Positions 51,831 to 60,598 are shown, numbered from the stretch's first letter. The stretch: DNA of 64,000 nt from CAJFUR01 sp904420575 (GCA_965119745.1 OZ221973.1:2356001-2420000); one strand, 5' to 3'. A program made the numbers and translations. Notes: generated from the letters alone by a model not told the origin.

Positions 51831-52804
51831 GCACCATCTCGACAACGCAGGCGGCCGAGGCAGACGATCACGCGGCGGCCCGCCGCCCGCAGGGCAGGCT
51901 CACGCCGCGCATGGCCGTGCAGCTGGCAGCGCCCCACACGTGGCCGGCCGCCGTCTTCCCCGTGCTGGTGGCGCTTGCCTGCGCGGTCGCGGAGACGGGC
52001 CGGGCGTCGGCGGTCATGGCATGCGCGCTTTTGGCCATCTGCGTGCTCATGCAGTCGGCCGTGAACACGTTCAACGACTACTACGACTACGTGAAGGGAG
52101 CCGACTCGGCCGACGACGACGTGGACCCGACCGACGCGGTGCTCGTGTACAACGACGTGGACCCTCGGGCGGCGCTGGCGCTCGCCATCGGGTTTCTCGT
52201 GGCTGCCTTCGCGCTCGGCGCGTACGTGATCGTGGAGGCGGGCTGGATACCGCTCGTGCTCGGCTGCGCGGGCGCGCTCGTCGTGGTGCTGTACTCCGCC
52301 GGCAAGACGCCCCTTTCCTATCTGCCCATCGGCGAGCTGGCGAGCGGGTTCGTCATGGGCGGGCTCATACCGCTGGCGAGCTATCAGGCGCTCACCGGGG
52401 TCTTCGACGTGCGGGCGCTGCTGTGGGCCGTGCCGACCATCCTGGGCGTGGGCCTGATCATGATGACGAACAACACGTGCGACATCGAGAAGGACGTGGA
52501 GGCGGGGCGCCGCACGCTGCCCGTGCTCTTGGGACGCGACCGGGCGCGGGCGGCCTACCACGGCCTCGTGTTCGCCTGGCTGGCGTCCATCGTGGTGCTG
52601 GTGGGGGCGTTCTTCCCAAGCGGGCTCCTCGTCGTGGCGTTCATGCTGCTGGGATGCATCCCCCTTCTGAACGCGCTCCTGAAGAACCCGCTGGCGCCGG
52701 GGGCGCGCATCGGGGCCATGGCGCAGATCTGCGGGCTCAACATAGCCCTGGGCGCGTTCTACGCCGCCGCCATCTTCGCCAGCACGATGACGCTCGTGGC
52801 TTGA
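51827..52804 (+). CDS. menA: UbiA-family prenyltransferase, probably MenA (1,4-dihydroxy-2-naphthoate prenyltransferase)
   Basis: 325 residues and eight to nine membrane helices. Both prenyl-diphosphate motifs are present: NTFNDYYDYVKGADSADDD (from about residue 81) and NNTCDIEKDVEAGRRTLPVL. MenA attaches the isoprenoid tail to make demethylmenaquinone, the electron carrier needed by the DMSO-reductase-family enzymes of this window. The start overlaps the upstream stop. A small membrane protein follows 24 bp after the stop. Confidence 0.88.
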   Translation: MSTISTTQAAEADDHAAARRPQGRLTPRMAVQLAAPHTWPAAVFPVLVALACAVAETGRASAVMACALLAICVLMQSAVNTFNDYYDYVKGADSADDDVDPTDAVLVYNDVDPRAALALAIGFLVAAFALGAYVIVEAGWIPLVLGCAGALVVVLYSAGKTPLSYLPIGELASGFVMGGLIPLASYQALTGVFDVRALLWAVPTILGVGLIMMTNNTCDIEKDVEAGRRTLPVLLGRDRARAAYHGLVFAWLASIVVLVGAFFPSGLLVVAFMLLGCIPLLNALLKNPLAPGARIGAMAQICGLNIALGAFYAAAIFASTMTLVA

Positions 52805-52828
52805 GGCCGAGGACGTAAGGGAGGCCCG

Positions 52829-53329
52829 ATGAACGGCATGACGGGGTTCTGGGTGGCGCTGGCGGTGACGGGCGCTCTGTTCGTGCTGTTCGCCGTCTGG
52901 GGATGGAAGCTGTGGAACGGCAAGTGGCTGCGCTCCATCGCCGGCAACAACTTCGCCACCGAAGAGGACCTGCGCCAGCCCTACCAGCGCTCCCTCGGGC
53001 GCCGGACGGCCGTGGTCATGGCTCCGTGCTGCACGATGGCCCTAGGTGCCCTGGCGCTTTCGGCCGGGGAGGCCTTCGGCAGCGCCCCTTTGTCCACGCT
53101 GGGCACGGTGGTGCTGTTCGCCAGCGGCGCCGTGGTGCTCGCGCTGGTCGTCTGGCTGCTCGCGTGGTCGGCGCGCCAGACGCGGAGGCAGCAGGACGAG
53201 GCCGTGGCGAACGATCCCTCCAAGGCCGAGGACGTGAGGCTGGACCGCCGCGCCGGCATCGTGCTGGCCGTGATCGTGGGCGGCCTGATCGTCATCGAAC
53301 TGGTCGTCGTGCCCTTGCTGGCCCGCTAG
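52829..53329 (+). CDS. Four-helix membrane protein, unknown function
   Basis: 166 residues with four hydrophobic segments: FWVALAVTGALFVLFAVWGW, MAPCCTMALGALALSAGEAF, LGTVVLFASGAVVLALVVWL and AGIVLAVIVGGLIVIELVVV. Between the first two is a charged loop, KWLRSIAGNNFATEEDL. GGGAGG precedes the ATG. It may form part of the menA operon. No family recognised. Confidence 0.7.
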   Translation: MNGMTGFWVALAVTGALFVLFAVWGWKLWNGKWLRSIAGNNFATEEDLRQPYQRSLGRRTAVVMAPCCTMALGALALSAGEAFGSAPLSTLGTVVLFASGAVVLALVVWLLAWSARQTRRQQDEAVANDPSKAEDVRLDRRAGIVLAVIVGGLIVIELVVVPLLAR

Positions 53330-53368
53330 CTGCGGCATTCCCCGCCGTGCGTTCGCCGGGGGCCGGCG

Positions 53369-54349
53369 TCACGAGGCGCGCTTGCGGCTGCGCTTGGGAG
53401 CGGGCTTTCCGGCGCCGTCCCCGGGAGCGTCCGTCGCCTCGGCCGCCGTGTCCTGCTTGCCGGCCGGGTCCTTTTTGGCCGTCTCGTCCTGTTTGGCAGC
53501 CGTGTCCTGCTCGGCCGCGGTGCCCGACTTGGCGCTGCTGCGGGTGGCGGTGCGTTTCCGAGCGGGGGCCTTGGCGGTGCCTTCGCTTCCATCTTCCTGC
53601 TCCTTCAGGCTTGCGGACAGCGCGTCCATGAGGTCGATGATGTTGTTCGGCCGCTCGGCCGGGCGCTCCGTCACGACGGCCTTGCCGGCTATCTTGCTCT
53701 GGATGAGGTCCATGAGCTTTTCCTGATAGGCGTTTCTGAAGCGGGCGGGGTCGAAGGGCTCCGTCATGCTGTCGATGAGCCGCTTCGCCATGTCCAGCTC
53801 GGGCTCGGCCACTTCGGGGTGTTGCACGGTCTTGGGGATGTCCTTCACCTCGCTGGCGTAGTGCAGGGTGATCATGACCAGGTCGTCGCCGTACGGCATG
53901 ATGGCGACGGGCGTTTCGGAGTTCCCCAGCACCGTGGTGCCGATGGCCACCTTGTTCTCGGCCAGCATGGCCTGGCGCAGCAGTTCGAGCGCGCGTTCGC
54001 CGCCGGGCTGGGCGACTATCTGGTAGGGCTTCTCGAAGAAGATGGGCGATATCTCGTCGGCGTCCGCGAACTGGACGATCTTCATGGAGCGGTCGGCTTC
54101 GGACTTGATGGATTCCAGCTCCTCGTCGGTCACCACCACGTACTTGCCCTTTTCGTACTGGTAGCCCTTCACGATGTCGTCGGGGCCCAGCTCGCGCTTG
54201 CAGTCGGGGCACGTCTTCACGTAGCGCACGCGCTTCATGCTGTCCTTCGCCAGCTGGTTGAACCGCACGGCGTCGTCCTGCGTGGCGGCGAACAGCTCGA
54301 CGGGTATGTACACGAGCCCGAACGCGATGGCTCCTTTTCTGCCTGCCAT
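53369..54349 (-). CDS. ku: Ku DNA-end-binding protein (non-homologous end joining)
   Basis: 326 residues. The first 260 form the bacterial Ku fold: MAGRKGAIAFGLVYIPVELF, CPDCKRELGPDDIVKGYQYE (a two-cysteine site) and AIGTTVLGNSETPVAIMPYG. It binds double-strand ends and recruits LigD. The C-terminal 65 residues are a Lys/Ala/Asp-rich tail ending KPAPKRSRKRAS, a basic end known in other bacterial Ku proteins to aid DNA binding. No ligD is in the window. AAGGAGC precedes the ATG. Confidence 0.93.
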   Translation of the reverse strand: MAGRKGAIAFGLVYIPVELFAATQDDAVRFNQLAKDSMKRVRYVKTCPDCKRELGPDDIVKGYQYEKGKYVVVTDEELESIKSEADRSMKIVQFADADEISPIFFEKPYQIVAQPGGERALELLRQAMLAENKVAIGTTVLGNSETPVAIMPYGDDLVMITLHYASEVKDIPKTVQHPEVAEPELDMAKRLIDSMTEPFDPARFRNAYQEKLMDLIQSKIAGKAVVTERPAERPNNIIDLMDALSASLKEQEDGSEGTAKAPARKRTATRSSAKSGTAAEQDTAAKQDETAKKDPAGKQDTAAEATDAPGDGAGKPAPKRSRKRAS

Positions 54350-54877
54350 GGCAGCTCCTTTCGTCCCAGGCGTCCAGCATACGATGCAGGGCTTTCGCGC
54401 GGCGACGGGGCAGCGGGCAGAATCCGAAGCGAAGAGGTGCCGTAACAGTGTCGTTGTCGAGGAAGCGCGGTGCGTGGGAGCCTCGCCGAGAGAAGGGCAC
54501 GGGGAAGGGCTTGAGATCTCAATGCCGGCTTCAACGCGTTTTTTGCACGAAAATCATCAATGGGGACCACGTGGCGCAAGGCCATGATCGAATGACATTC
54601 CAAAACCCCTGATGGCGAGAGCGCTCGTACGCGTACGCACCAAAATCCGCAGAGATTTCCCCTGCGCATTCGCGTTGAACGGTCCCTGTCGGTGGTTTTC
54701 GTGCAGAAAGCTTGCCACGTGCGGCATCAAGCTGCCTTCCACGATGCCCATCGCAAGCGCGTTCTGGCCACCCGCTCAGACACGGCGCGTTCGCGATGTG
54801 GCCCGTTCGTCGCGCCGTGCAGAAAGCGGTCATGGCAGGAGGGAAAAGGGGAGGGACGAGATGGTGCGCGTCGCAGA
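54350..54877. other. Gene-free region between ku and the Bcr/CflA exporter
   Basis: About 530 bp without a credible gene. It contains an imperfect 25-bp inverted repeat (54544-54568 with 54681-54705, 20 of 25 matching), perhaps a decayed mobile element, and a short palindromic stretch CGTACGCGTACG. Open frames across it do not show codon bias. Confidence 0.6.
54544..54705. repeat. Degenerate inverted repeat
   Basis: The arms 54544-54568 (TGCACGAAAATCATC onward) and 54681-54705 are reverse complements at 20 of 25 positions, separated by 112 bp. No ORF of interest lies inside. Confidence 0.45.
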
Positions 54878-56185
54878 TCACGCTGGCTGTTCGGGCACCT
54901 GTTCGGAAGCGCCCGCTGCCGCCGCCTCGAGCTCGCCTGATTCTGCGGATGAGCCCGCTGTGGCCGGATGTTGCTTGATGCCGACGAGCGGGATGTTGGA
55001 GCGCAGAAGCGCCCACCAGATGCCTCCCGCCGCCGCCATGGTGACCACGATGATGACGCCGATGCCCACGACGAAGTTCGGCCAAGGCATGACGGCGACG
55101 AGCATGCCGACGCTGCCGACGGCCGTGTGCGCGAAGTTGATGAGCGACGCGGCGGCGCCGGTGTCGTGTTCCTGCTGGGACAGCAGGATGTTCGTGCTGT
55201 AGGGCCGGATGCAGGCCTCGGCCAAGGCGAAGGCCACGAACGTGAGGCAGAAGAGGACGGGCGAGAGCGATCCCAAGGCAAGCATGGCGCCGCCCGCCGC
55301 CGCGCCCACGGCGATCATGATGGTGGTGAACGTGCGCGCGCTCACGAACCGCGATGCGAACAGCCAGATGAGCGGCCCGGTGGCCGTGACGAGCGCCGCG
55401 ACGGCGAAGTAGCAGCTGTACGCCAGCTCGGACAGGCCGAAGAACGTGATGTACACGTAGGACCCCACAGCGATGTACGCCATGAAGGGCAGGTTGAACA
55501 GGGCTGTGACCAGCAGGAACACGGTGAATCCCTTGTTCTTCGCCACCACGGCGAGATTCTTCAGCGTTCCCAGCGCACCGGTCTGCACACGCTCCTCGGC
55601 GGGAAGCGTCTCCTCGAACAGCAGCACGAGCACCAGGCAGCCGCTCCCTATGAGGGCGAGCACCCAGAACGTCATGCGCCAGTCGGCCACCTGCAGCACG
55701 AGGGCGCCCACGACGGGCGCCAATACCGGCCCGATGACGAACATGACCTGCACGACCGAAAGCACGGCCTCGCGCTTGTCCACGGCGATGGCGTCCTTCA
55801 CCACGGCCGTGGACACGGCGCTCGTGGCACCGGCGCCCAGGGCCTGCAGGACGCGCGTGACCACGAGCATCCAGATGTCGAACGCCATGGCGCACAGCAC
55901 GCTGGCAACCACATAGGCGACCACGCCGCCGATGAGCACCGGCTTGCGTCCCAGCCGGTCGCTCACCGGGCCAAACAAAAGCAGACCCACGGCGAAGAAC
56001 AGGTAGTAGTCCACGAGCGTGAGGTTGACGGTACCGGCGTCCGCGTCGAAGTAGTCGGTCATGTGGGGAATGGCCGGCGTGTACATGTCGAGCGAGAGGG
56101 GAGTGACCAGCGAGGTTATGACGAGCAGGCAGACGAGCCCGACGACGCCGAGCCGCCGTTGCCGGCAAGCAAGCCAAGTTTCCAT
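54878..56185 (-). CDS. Bcr/CflA-type MFS drug exporter
   Basis: A 435-residue, twelve-helix MFS transporter. LSLDMYTPAIPHMTDYFDAD is the conserved helix-1 region of the Bcr/CflA family. GPVSDRLGRKPVLIGG is MFS motif A, and RVLQALGAGATSAVSTAVVK motif B-like. The C-terminal 30 residues are Glu/Ala-rich. The ATG at 56185 was chosen for family fit (METWLACRQRRLGVV); the frame to 56467 is not supported. The 460 bp upstream are free of large genes, form several hairpins and start with a 24-codon ORF. Confidence 0.9.
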   Translation of the reverse strand: METWLACRQRRLGVVGLVCLLVITSLVTPLSLDMYTPAIPHMTDYFDADAGTVNLTLVDYYLFFAVGLLLFGPVSDRLGRKPVLIGGVVAYVVASVLCAMAFDIWMLVVTRVLQALGAGATSAVSTAVVKDAIAVDKREAVLSVVQVMFVIGPVLAPVVGALVLQVADWRMTFWVLALIGSGCLVLVLLFEETLPAEERVQTGALGTLKNLAVVAKNKGFTVFLLVTALFNLPFMAYIAVGSYVYITFFGLSELAYSCYFAVAALVTATGPLIWLFASRFVSARTFTTIMIAVGAAAGGAMLALGSLSPVLFCLTFVAFALAEACIRPYSTNILLSQQEHDTGAAASLINFAHTAVGSVGMLVAVMPWPNFVVGIGVIIVVTMAAAGGIWWALLRSNIPLVGIKQHPATAGSSAESGELEAAAAGASEQVPEQPA

Positions 56186-56416
56186 GGAACGAACCGTTTC
56201 CCTATCTTTTTCTGTGTCGCCGTCCGGCCTGGTCGCAGCCCTGTCCAGGACTGAGGCTCGGTACGCGCGCGCTGAGAGCGGGCGGGCGTCGCCTTTGTCC
56301 TGACGGCATCCCAGTCGCCACGAGCGCCTTCGGTTGGCGGCTCCGCCCCGTGTTTGGAAGCGTGCGTTGCTCACGTCTCCTTCTGGGTGCAGCATGCGGT
56401 GCCCGGCCGTTTGCGG

Positions 56417-56457
56417 CCCGCCGCACACCGCTGCGGACGCAGACGGCGTGCGGCGGG
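56417..56457 (-). promoter_or_regulatory. Hairpin in the exporter leader (proximal)
   Basis: A 14-bp stem with one mismatch (56417-56430 with 56444-56457), loop 13 bases. It is GC-rich and lies 230 bp before the exporter start. Confidence 0.55.
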
Positions 56458-56477
56458 CATCCCGCAAAGCATTCGAC

Positions 56478-56525
56478 TGCCAGCCATGCGCGCGTGCCGC
56501 CCGCCGGGATCGCGCATGGCTGGCA
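56478..56525 (-). promoter_or_regulatory. Hairpin in the exporter leader (central)
   Basis: A perfect 15-bp stem (56478-56492 with 56511-56525), 18-base loop. This is a long, near-symmetric palindrome that could alternatively be an operator. Confidence 0.6.
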
Positions 56526-56592
56526 TGGCCCGTCGCGACATTCCTTCGTTTTCCCTGATTGTAATTGAATGAGCGCGAGTGTCAACAAGGCG

Positions 56593-56621
56593 GCTGCGCC
56601 CGGCATGTCGCCGGGCGCAGC
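56593..56621 (-). terminator. Hairpin just after the 24-codon ORF
   Basis: A perfect 12-bp GC stem (56593-56604 with 56610-56621), five-base loop, 23 bp beyond the ORF stop. Followed on the minus strand by CGCCTTGTTG, a weak T-rich tail. Confidence 0.6.
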
Positions 56622-56644
56622 GCGGACAATTCGCCTTGCGTGTT

Positions 56645-56719
56645 TCAGTTGAGGCGTCGGATGAGCGTGACGCACAGCGTGGCACCGACGAAGCACAGCA
56701 AGGAAACAAGGTAACCCAT
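56645..56719 (-). CDS. 24-residue hydrophobic peptide (small membrane protein or leader peptide)
   Basis: Read directly on the minus strand: MGYLVSLLCFVGATLCVTLI then RRLN and stop. One hydrophobic helix with two positive charges at the C-terminal end suggests insertion with the C-terminus inside. AAGGAGG lies six bases upstream of the ATG, a strong ribosome-binding site, and an extended -10 promoter lies 50 bp further up. A terminator-like hairpin follows at once. It may be an independent small membrane protein or a leader peptide controlling the exporter gene downstream. Confidence 0.6.
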   Translation of the reverse strand: MGYLVSLLCFVGATLCVTLIRRLN

Positions 56720-56769
56720 CGCATTCCTCCTTGCAACGCGGCCGAAAGAGCAGCAGTTCGTGCAGCACG

Positions 56770-56778
56770 ATCATAGCA
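56770..56778 (-). promoter_or_regulatory. Extended -10 promoter of the 24-codon ORF
   Basis: TGCTATGAT on the minus strand matches TGN-TATAAT with one change. The -35 region is weak, as is usual with extended -10 promoters. Confidence 0.5.
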
Positions 56779-56835
56779 CGATGTCCTAAAGGTCACCCGT
56801 TCTGTAATCGTTCGGTAATCCGCGAAACGCAAGAA

Positions 56836-56861
56836 GGGCCCGCACGACATCGTGCGGGCCC
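56836..56861 (-). terminator. Intrinsic terminator of the lipoprotein gene
   Basis: An 11-bp perfect stem (56836-56846 with 56851-56861), four-base loop, followed on the minus strand by TTCTTGCGTTT. Confidence 0.75.
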
Positions 56862-56888
56862 GAGTCTGTGGTTGCCGTGAATCGGCGA

Positions 56889-57419
56889 CTAGTTCGCGAA
56901 CAAGACGGAGTAGAGCGCCTGCTGGCCTTCGGACGTGATGTTCCACGTGTTGCCTTCCTTCTGGTAGGTGAGCTCCAGCGGATCGGCCTCGCGTGCCTGG
57001 ATCGCGTTGACGGCTTCCATGATGTTCTCTCCGAACGCGGTCTCGTCTTCGGAATTCAGGGCCGCCTCGGTGATGGCGTCCACGTAGTCCTGGTAGCTCT
57101 TGCAGGTGAGCGTGATGGTGGCCTTGGCGGTGTCGCCCTCGACCGTCACGTCGTCGATGCGATAGTCGAAGCCTCCGAAGTACGCCTTCATGAGTTCCTT
57201 CGCGTCGATGCCGAACTGGTCGAGCCCGCCCGTCTCGGCGCTTGCGGTGACCTCGCTCAGGAACGCGTCGTCGAGGTTCTTCACCTGGTCGAGCTCCTGG
57301 GTCAGGCTTTCGCGGATGACGTCCGCGTCGCTCTTTCCGCCGCAGCCGGCAAGTGCAGTGGCCCCCAAGGCGAGCAGCGCCGCCATGGCGCCCACGAGCA
57401 CGATCTTCTTGATTTTCAT
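56889..57419 (-). CDS. Small secreted lipoprotein, function unknown
   Basis: 176 residues. The N-terminus MKIKKIVLVGAMAALLALGA then TALAGCGG is a lipoprotein signal with lipobox LAGC. The mature part is acidic and alpha/beta-like, with IDDVTVEGDTAKATITLTCK and a repeated tyrosine-aspartate pattern resembling small DUF4878/DUF5105-type lipoproteins, but I cannot assign it with confidence. AAAGGGG precedes the ATG. It is monocistronic, ending at a strong terminator. It would be processed by the LspA of this window. Confidence 0.75.
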   Translation of the reverse strand: MKIKKIVLVGAMAALLALGATALAGCGGKSDADVIRESLTQELDQVKNLDDAFLSEVTASAETGGLDQFGIDAKELMKAYFGGFDYRIDDVTVEGDTAKATITLTCKSYQDYVDAITEAALNSEDETAFGENIMEAVNAIQAREADPLELTYQKEGNTWNITSEGQQALYSVLFAN

Positions 57420-57750
57420 GATTCCCCTTTCGTTCCTCCCGGTCATTGGCACATAGCATACCGTATCCTCCGGCCTTCGTCCACTCGGATGCAAGGGAGA
57501 GGCGCAAGGGGCAGGCAAGGGCCGCCCTGTGGCGCGGCTGGAAAGCGCCGTGATCGCGCCGCCGTGCGACCTGCAGGGAAAAGGGGAAGACCCTCGATTG
57601 CGACCGTCCTGGTCAGGATTCGCATGAAGGAGCGCTACAATGGCAGCGCGATGGTGAGGGGGAGGGCGCGTTCGGTGCAGGTGACCGAGGCGGCGCCTGC
57701 GAACGCGCGACGAGAGCTCTTCCATGCTGGCGAGGACGCGGGAGGATACG

Positions 57751-58905
57751 ATGGGGAACAGGGTGCAGCTGCCCTTGCAGACGGCCGACCTGGTGGCCGG
57801 TTTCATGGTTTGGGTCATCCTGTCGACGCTTCTGCCCTACATCAAACAGGACGTCACCATCCCGCCGGACATGACGGCGCTCGTGACCGCGGTGCCGGTA
57901 GTTCTGGGATCGGTGCTGCGCATCCCGTTCGGGTACTGGGCGAACCTGGTAGGCGCGCGAGCCGTGTTCGTGGCGAGCTTCGTGCTGCTGCTGTTCCCCG
58001 TGTGGTTCATCAGCGAGGCGTCCACCTGGCAGGAGCTCGTCGTGGGCGGAGTGTTCCTGGGCATCGGGGGCGCGGTGTTCTCCGTAGGCGTGACGTCGCT
58101 GCCGAAATACTACCCACAGGAACGGCAGGGCTTCGTGAACGGCGTGTACGGGCTGGGCAACGCCGGCACGGCGCTCACGACGTTCGGCGCCCCGGCCATC
58201 GCGTCGCAGCTGGGCTGGTCGACGACCGTCAAGCTGTACCTGGTGCTGCTGCTGGTCATGGCGGCGGTCAACCTGGTTCTGGGCGACAAAGCCGAGCCGA
58301 AGGTACGCGTCCCCTTGCTCGAGCAGCTGCGAGCGGTCAGAGGCAGCCGGCTTCTGTGGGTGCTTTCCGCCTTCTACTTCGTCACGTTCGGCGCGTTCGT
58401 GGCGCTCACCGTGTTCCTGCCCAACTTCTTCGCGTCCGACTTCGGGCTCGACGGCGTGGCGGCGGGCGTGCTCACCGGCGCGTTCATCGTGGTGGCCGCA
58501 GGCCTGCGGCCGCTTGGCGGGTGGCTCGGCGACCGCTTCGACTGCATGCGCCTTCTGGCGGGCGCGTTCGCGGGGCTGAGCGTGGGCGCGCTGGTTCTTT
58601 TGGCCTCCCGCGACCTGGCGATGCTCGCAGCAGGCGTCTACGTGGTGGGCGTGGCGTGCGGCATCGGCAACGGAGTGGTGTTCAAGCTGGTCCCGCAGCA
58701 TTTCCGCGCGCAGGCGGGTCCGGTGAACGGGATCGTGGCCATGATGGGCGGCCTGGGGGGCTTCTTCCCGCCGTTCGCCTTGCAGGCGTCCCTGTCGGCT
58801 ACCGGCGGCTACGGCGCCGCGTTCGCGACGTTCGGCCTGTGCGCAGCCGCCTGCCTGGCAACGGCCCTCTGGTGGGCCCGTACCGGCAAGGCCGTCTTGC
58901 GCTGA
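57751..58905 (+). CDS. NarK-type nitrate/nitrite transporter (MFS)
   Basis: A 384-residue, twelve-helix MFS transporter. PFGYWANLVGARAVFVASFV is motif A-like, and GIGGAVFSVGVTSLPKYYPQ then ERQGFVNGVYGLGNAGTALT is the nitrate signature region of the NNP family. GGLGGFFPPFALQ is the second signature. It imports nitrate or exports nitrite. GGGAGG lies five bases before the ATG at 57751. No nitrate reductase is in the window. It is divergent from the lipoprotein gene. Confidence 0.88.
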   Translation: MGNRVQLPLQTADLVAGFMVWVILSTLLPYIKQDVTIPPDMTALVTAVPVVLGSVLRIPFGYWANLVGARAVFVASFVLLLFPVWFISEASTWQELVVGGVFLGIGGAVFSVGVTSLPKYYPQERQGFVNGVYGLGNAGTALTTFGAPAIASQLGWSTTVKLYLVLLLVMAAVNLVLGDKAEPKVRVPLLEQLRAVRGSRLLWVLSAFYFVTFGAFVALTVFLPNFFASDFGLDGVAAGVLTGAFIVVAAGLRPLGGWLGDRFDCMRLLAGAFAGLSVGALVLLASRDLAMLAAGVYVVGVACGIGNGVVFKLVPQHFRAQAGPVNGIVAMMGGLGGFFPPFALQASLSATGGYGAAFATFGLCAAACLATALWWARTGKAVLR

Positions 58906-59018
58906 GGGGAAGTCTGTCGGGGAGGGCGGCTGCCGACGTGCCCCTTCGGCAGCAATGGCCGGCCTGCCTTTGGGCGGCGGATCCTGGCGCCTACGCTGGC
59001 GGCGGGCACAGACAGCCG

Positions 59019-59210
59019 TCAGGCCTTCTTCACGAAGTTCACGATGGAGGGATCGTCGGGAAGCCTGACGGTCTTGAACGCCTTGCCGCCGCAGTTAGGG
59101 CACCGTGGCGCGCCGACGGGTATGGGCGTTTCGCAGGCGGCGCAGAGCACGGCCGCGCGCGCCGAGTACATGCCGCATTTGTTGCAGTGGGTGCAGGGAT
59201 AGCATGCCAT
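59019..59210 (-). CDS. Small multi-cysteine zinc-ribbon protein
   Basis: 63 residues, MACYPCTHCNKCGMYSARAA then VLCAACETPIPVGAPRCPNC, with eight or nine cysteines in CxxC pairs that could hold two zinc ions. A perfect AAGGAGG precedes the ATG, and TATAAT occurs about 30 bases upstream on the minus strand (59244-59239). The cysteine spacing is not that of rubredoxin. Function unknown, perhaps nucleic-acid- or protein-binding. Confidence 0.72.
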   Translation of the reverse strand: MACYPCTHCNKCGMYSARAAVLCAACETPIPVGAPRCPNCGGKAFKTVRLPDDPSIVNFVKKA

Positions 59211-59849
59211 CCGGTTCCTCCTTTTCGACGTTTCGGACATTATACGGCTGACATCGCGGCCTCGCATTGATCTTTCCGGCTGATTTCCCGTACATGCCTC
59301 ATCCTCGAAGGCCAAGAGTTTGCACGTGCTGCCTGTGCTGGGGCGCCCGAGACCGCCCTTCGGCCAAATCGTGCGCGGATCGGCATGGGCGTAATGAGCG
59401 GGTGGAGGAAGATGGTTTCGGACTCGGGTAGCAGGGAGGAGCGTGATGCACTTTCTCGCGTTCGTCGGAATGCGGTGCCCTCCCTCGGTGGCAAGGTGGA
59501 CCGCTATGGCACGGTTTTCAAGCCCTGGCATTCGGTTTTCCGCAAAGGAAGAAGCATCGTCCCTGGTCGCGAAAGTACCAACAGCCAGAATGCGGGGTTT
59601 TCGGTGCCACAGCGGTCGTCCTTGCCAAAAATCGACCATAACGGTCAGCCTTGCCAACCAAAAGGCCGCGAGCCGGCCCTCCGGACGGCCGGGCGGCAAA
59701 GGGAGACGGGACGAGCAGGCTGACGAGACGGTGGGGCGGCAAAGACGGGGAGGGCGGGTAGGAGCATGATACAATGGGGATGGTTGCTGGCAAAACGCAG
59801 GGCGGTCGCAGCGGTCAGGTGGCCAGGGCCGTGGACGAGGGGAGAGGCC
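59211..59849. other. Gene-free region before the Crp/Fnr gene
   Basis: About 640 bp without a credible gene. It contains the second copy of the palindromic repeat family (59489-59656). The last 190 bp presumably carry the promoter of the regulator gene. Confidence 0.65.
59489..59656. repeat. Palindromic intergenic repeat (copy 2, three units)
   Basis: Units related to those at 12211-12407: forward at 59489-59512, reverse at 59604-59627 and 59634-59656. Each keeps the GGCAAGG...GACCG...TATGGCA or complementary pattern. The forward unit and the first reverse unit can pair over about 90 bp of intervening sequence. Confidence 0.75.
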
Positions 59850-60551
59850 GTGTCGTGGTCGGGGAAGAACCGGGCGTTGCGCATTGCGCCCACGCAGCAG
59901 GACGTAGAGGACATGCTTGCGAGGGCCCATGCCTCCTACCTGGTGAAGCGGGTGCCCAAGGACGCGTTGCTTTTCTGGGAGGGCGAGCCGCACGAGAACC
60001 ATTACTACCTGGCGGAAGGCCTGGTGGAGGTGTTCACGGTCGACTGCGCGGGACGCAAGAAGTCGGTCGACTTCTACCGGCCGGGGTCGTTCTTCGGCTT
60101 CCAGATCCTGCTCGACGACAACCTGCCCATGACCACGGCGCGCGCCTGCGAGGACAGCCTGCTTCTGGCCATCCCGAAAGACTCCTACTTCAAGGCGCTG
60201 CATGGCTGCCCGGACTTCGCCGACGTGACGGTACGCAACCTGTTCGGGCTTCTGGCCATGCAGACGCGCGAGGTCATCAACTCGTCGTTCTACGTGGCCG
60301 CGCAGCGCGTCCCCTTGCTGCTGCTGGAGTTGGCGCGCGACGCGCAGGAGGCCGGAGCGCAGGACGAAGAGGGCATCGTGCTGCCCTACGGCAACGGCGA
60401 GATCGCCGAGATGCTGGGCGTGAGCCGCAACTCGGTCACCGCGTCCGTCTCGCGCCTGCAAAGCCAAGGAGTGGTCGAGAAGCGTCGCAACAGCATGCGC
60501 GTGGTCGACCTGGACAAGCTGCGCGAGATCGCGTACCTGGAACGGGAGTGA
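59850..60551 (+). CDS. Crp/Fnr-family transcriptional regulator
   Basis: 233 residues from a GTG at 59850 (GGGGAGAGG upstream). The N-terminal cyclic-nucleotide-binding-type beta barrel contains LLFWEGEPHENHYYLAEGLV and FYRPGSFFGFQILLDDNLPM. The C-terminal winged helix reads NGEIAEMLGVSRNSVTASVS, RLQSQGVVEKRRN. There is no N-terminal cysteine cluster, so it is not an Fnr-type oxygen sensor; it may bind a small effector or haem. Its neighbour, the second molybdoenzyme operon, is the likely target. Confidence 0.88.
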   Translation: MSWSGKNRALRIAPTQQDVEDMLARAHASYLVKRVPKDALLFWEGEPHENHYYLAEGLVEVFTVDCAGRKKSVDFYRPGSFFGFQILLDDNLPMTTARACEDSLLLAIPKDSYFKALHGCPDFADVTVRNLFGLLAMQTREVINSSFYVAAQRVPLLLLELARDAQEAGAQDEEGIVLPYGNGEIAEMLGVSRNSVTASVSRLQSQGVVEKRRNSMRVVDLDKLREIAYLERE

Positions 60552-60563
60552 GGCGAAAAAATA

Positions 60564-60598
60564 CCACGCCGCAGAGACTTGGGCTCTCTGCGGCGTGG
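60564..60598. terminator. Bidirectional terminator between the Crp-like gene and the molybdoenzyme operon
   Basis: A perfect 14-bp stem (60564-60577 with 60585-60598), seven-base loop. On the minus strand it is followed by TATTTTTTCG, a full U tract for the leftward operon. On the plus strand it directly follows the Crp-like gene. Confidence 0.8.

Larger units (their letters stand above)
56186..56644 (-). other. Structured leader region upstream of the Bcr/CflA exporter
   Basis: About 460 bp without large genes. On the minus strand it holds three strong hairpins in a row: 56593-56621, 56478-56525 and 56417-56457. The arrangement (short ORF, then stacked hairpins, then an efflux gene) is what attenuation-type leaders look like, but the hairpins may simply terminate separate transcripts. 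Confidence 0.55.

Noticed and set aside
59385..59793. Open frames across the 59.5-kb repeat on both strands
   Set aside because: They translate the palindromic repeat itself and occur in both orientations without ribosome-binding sites.
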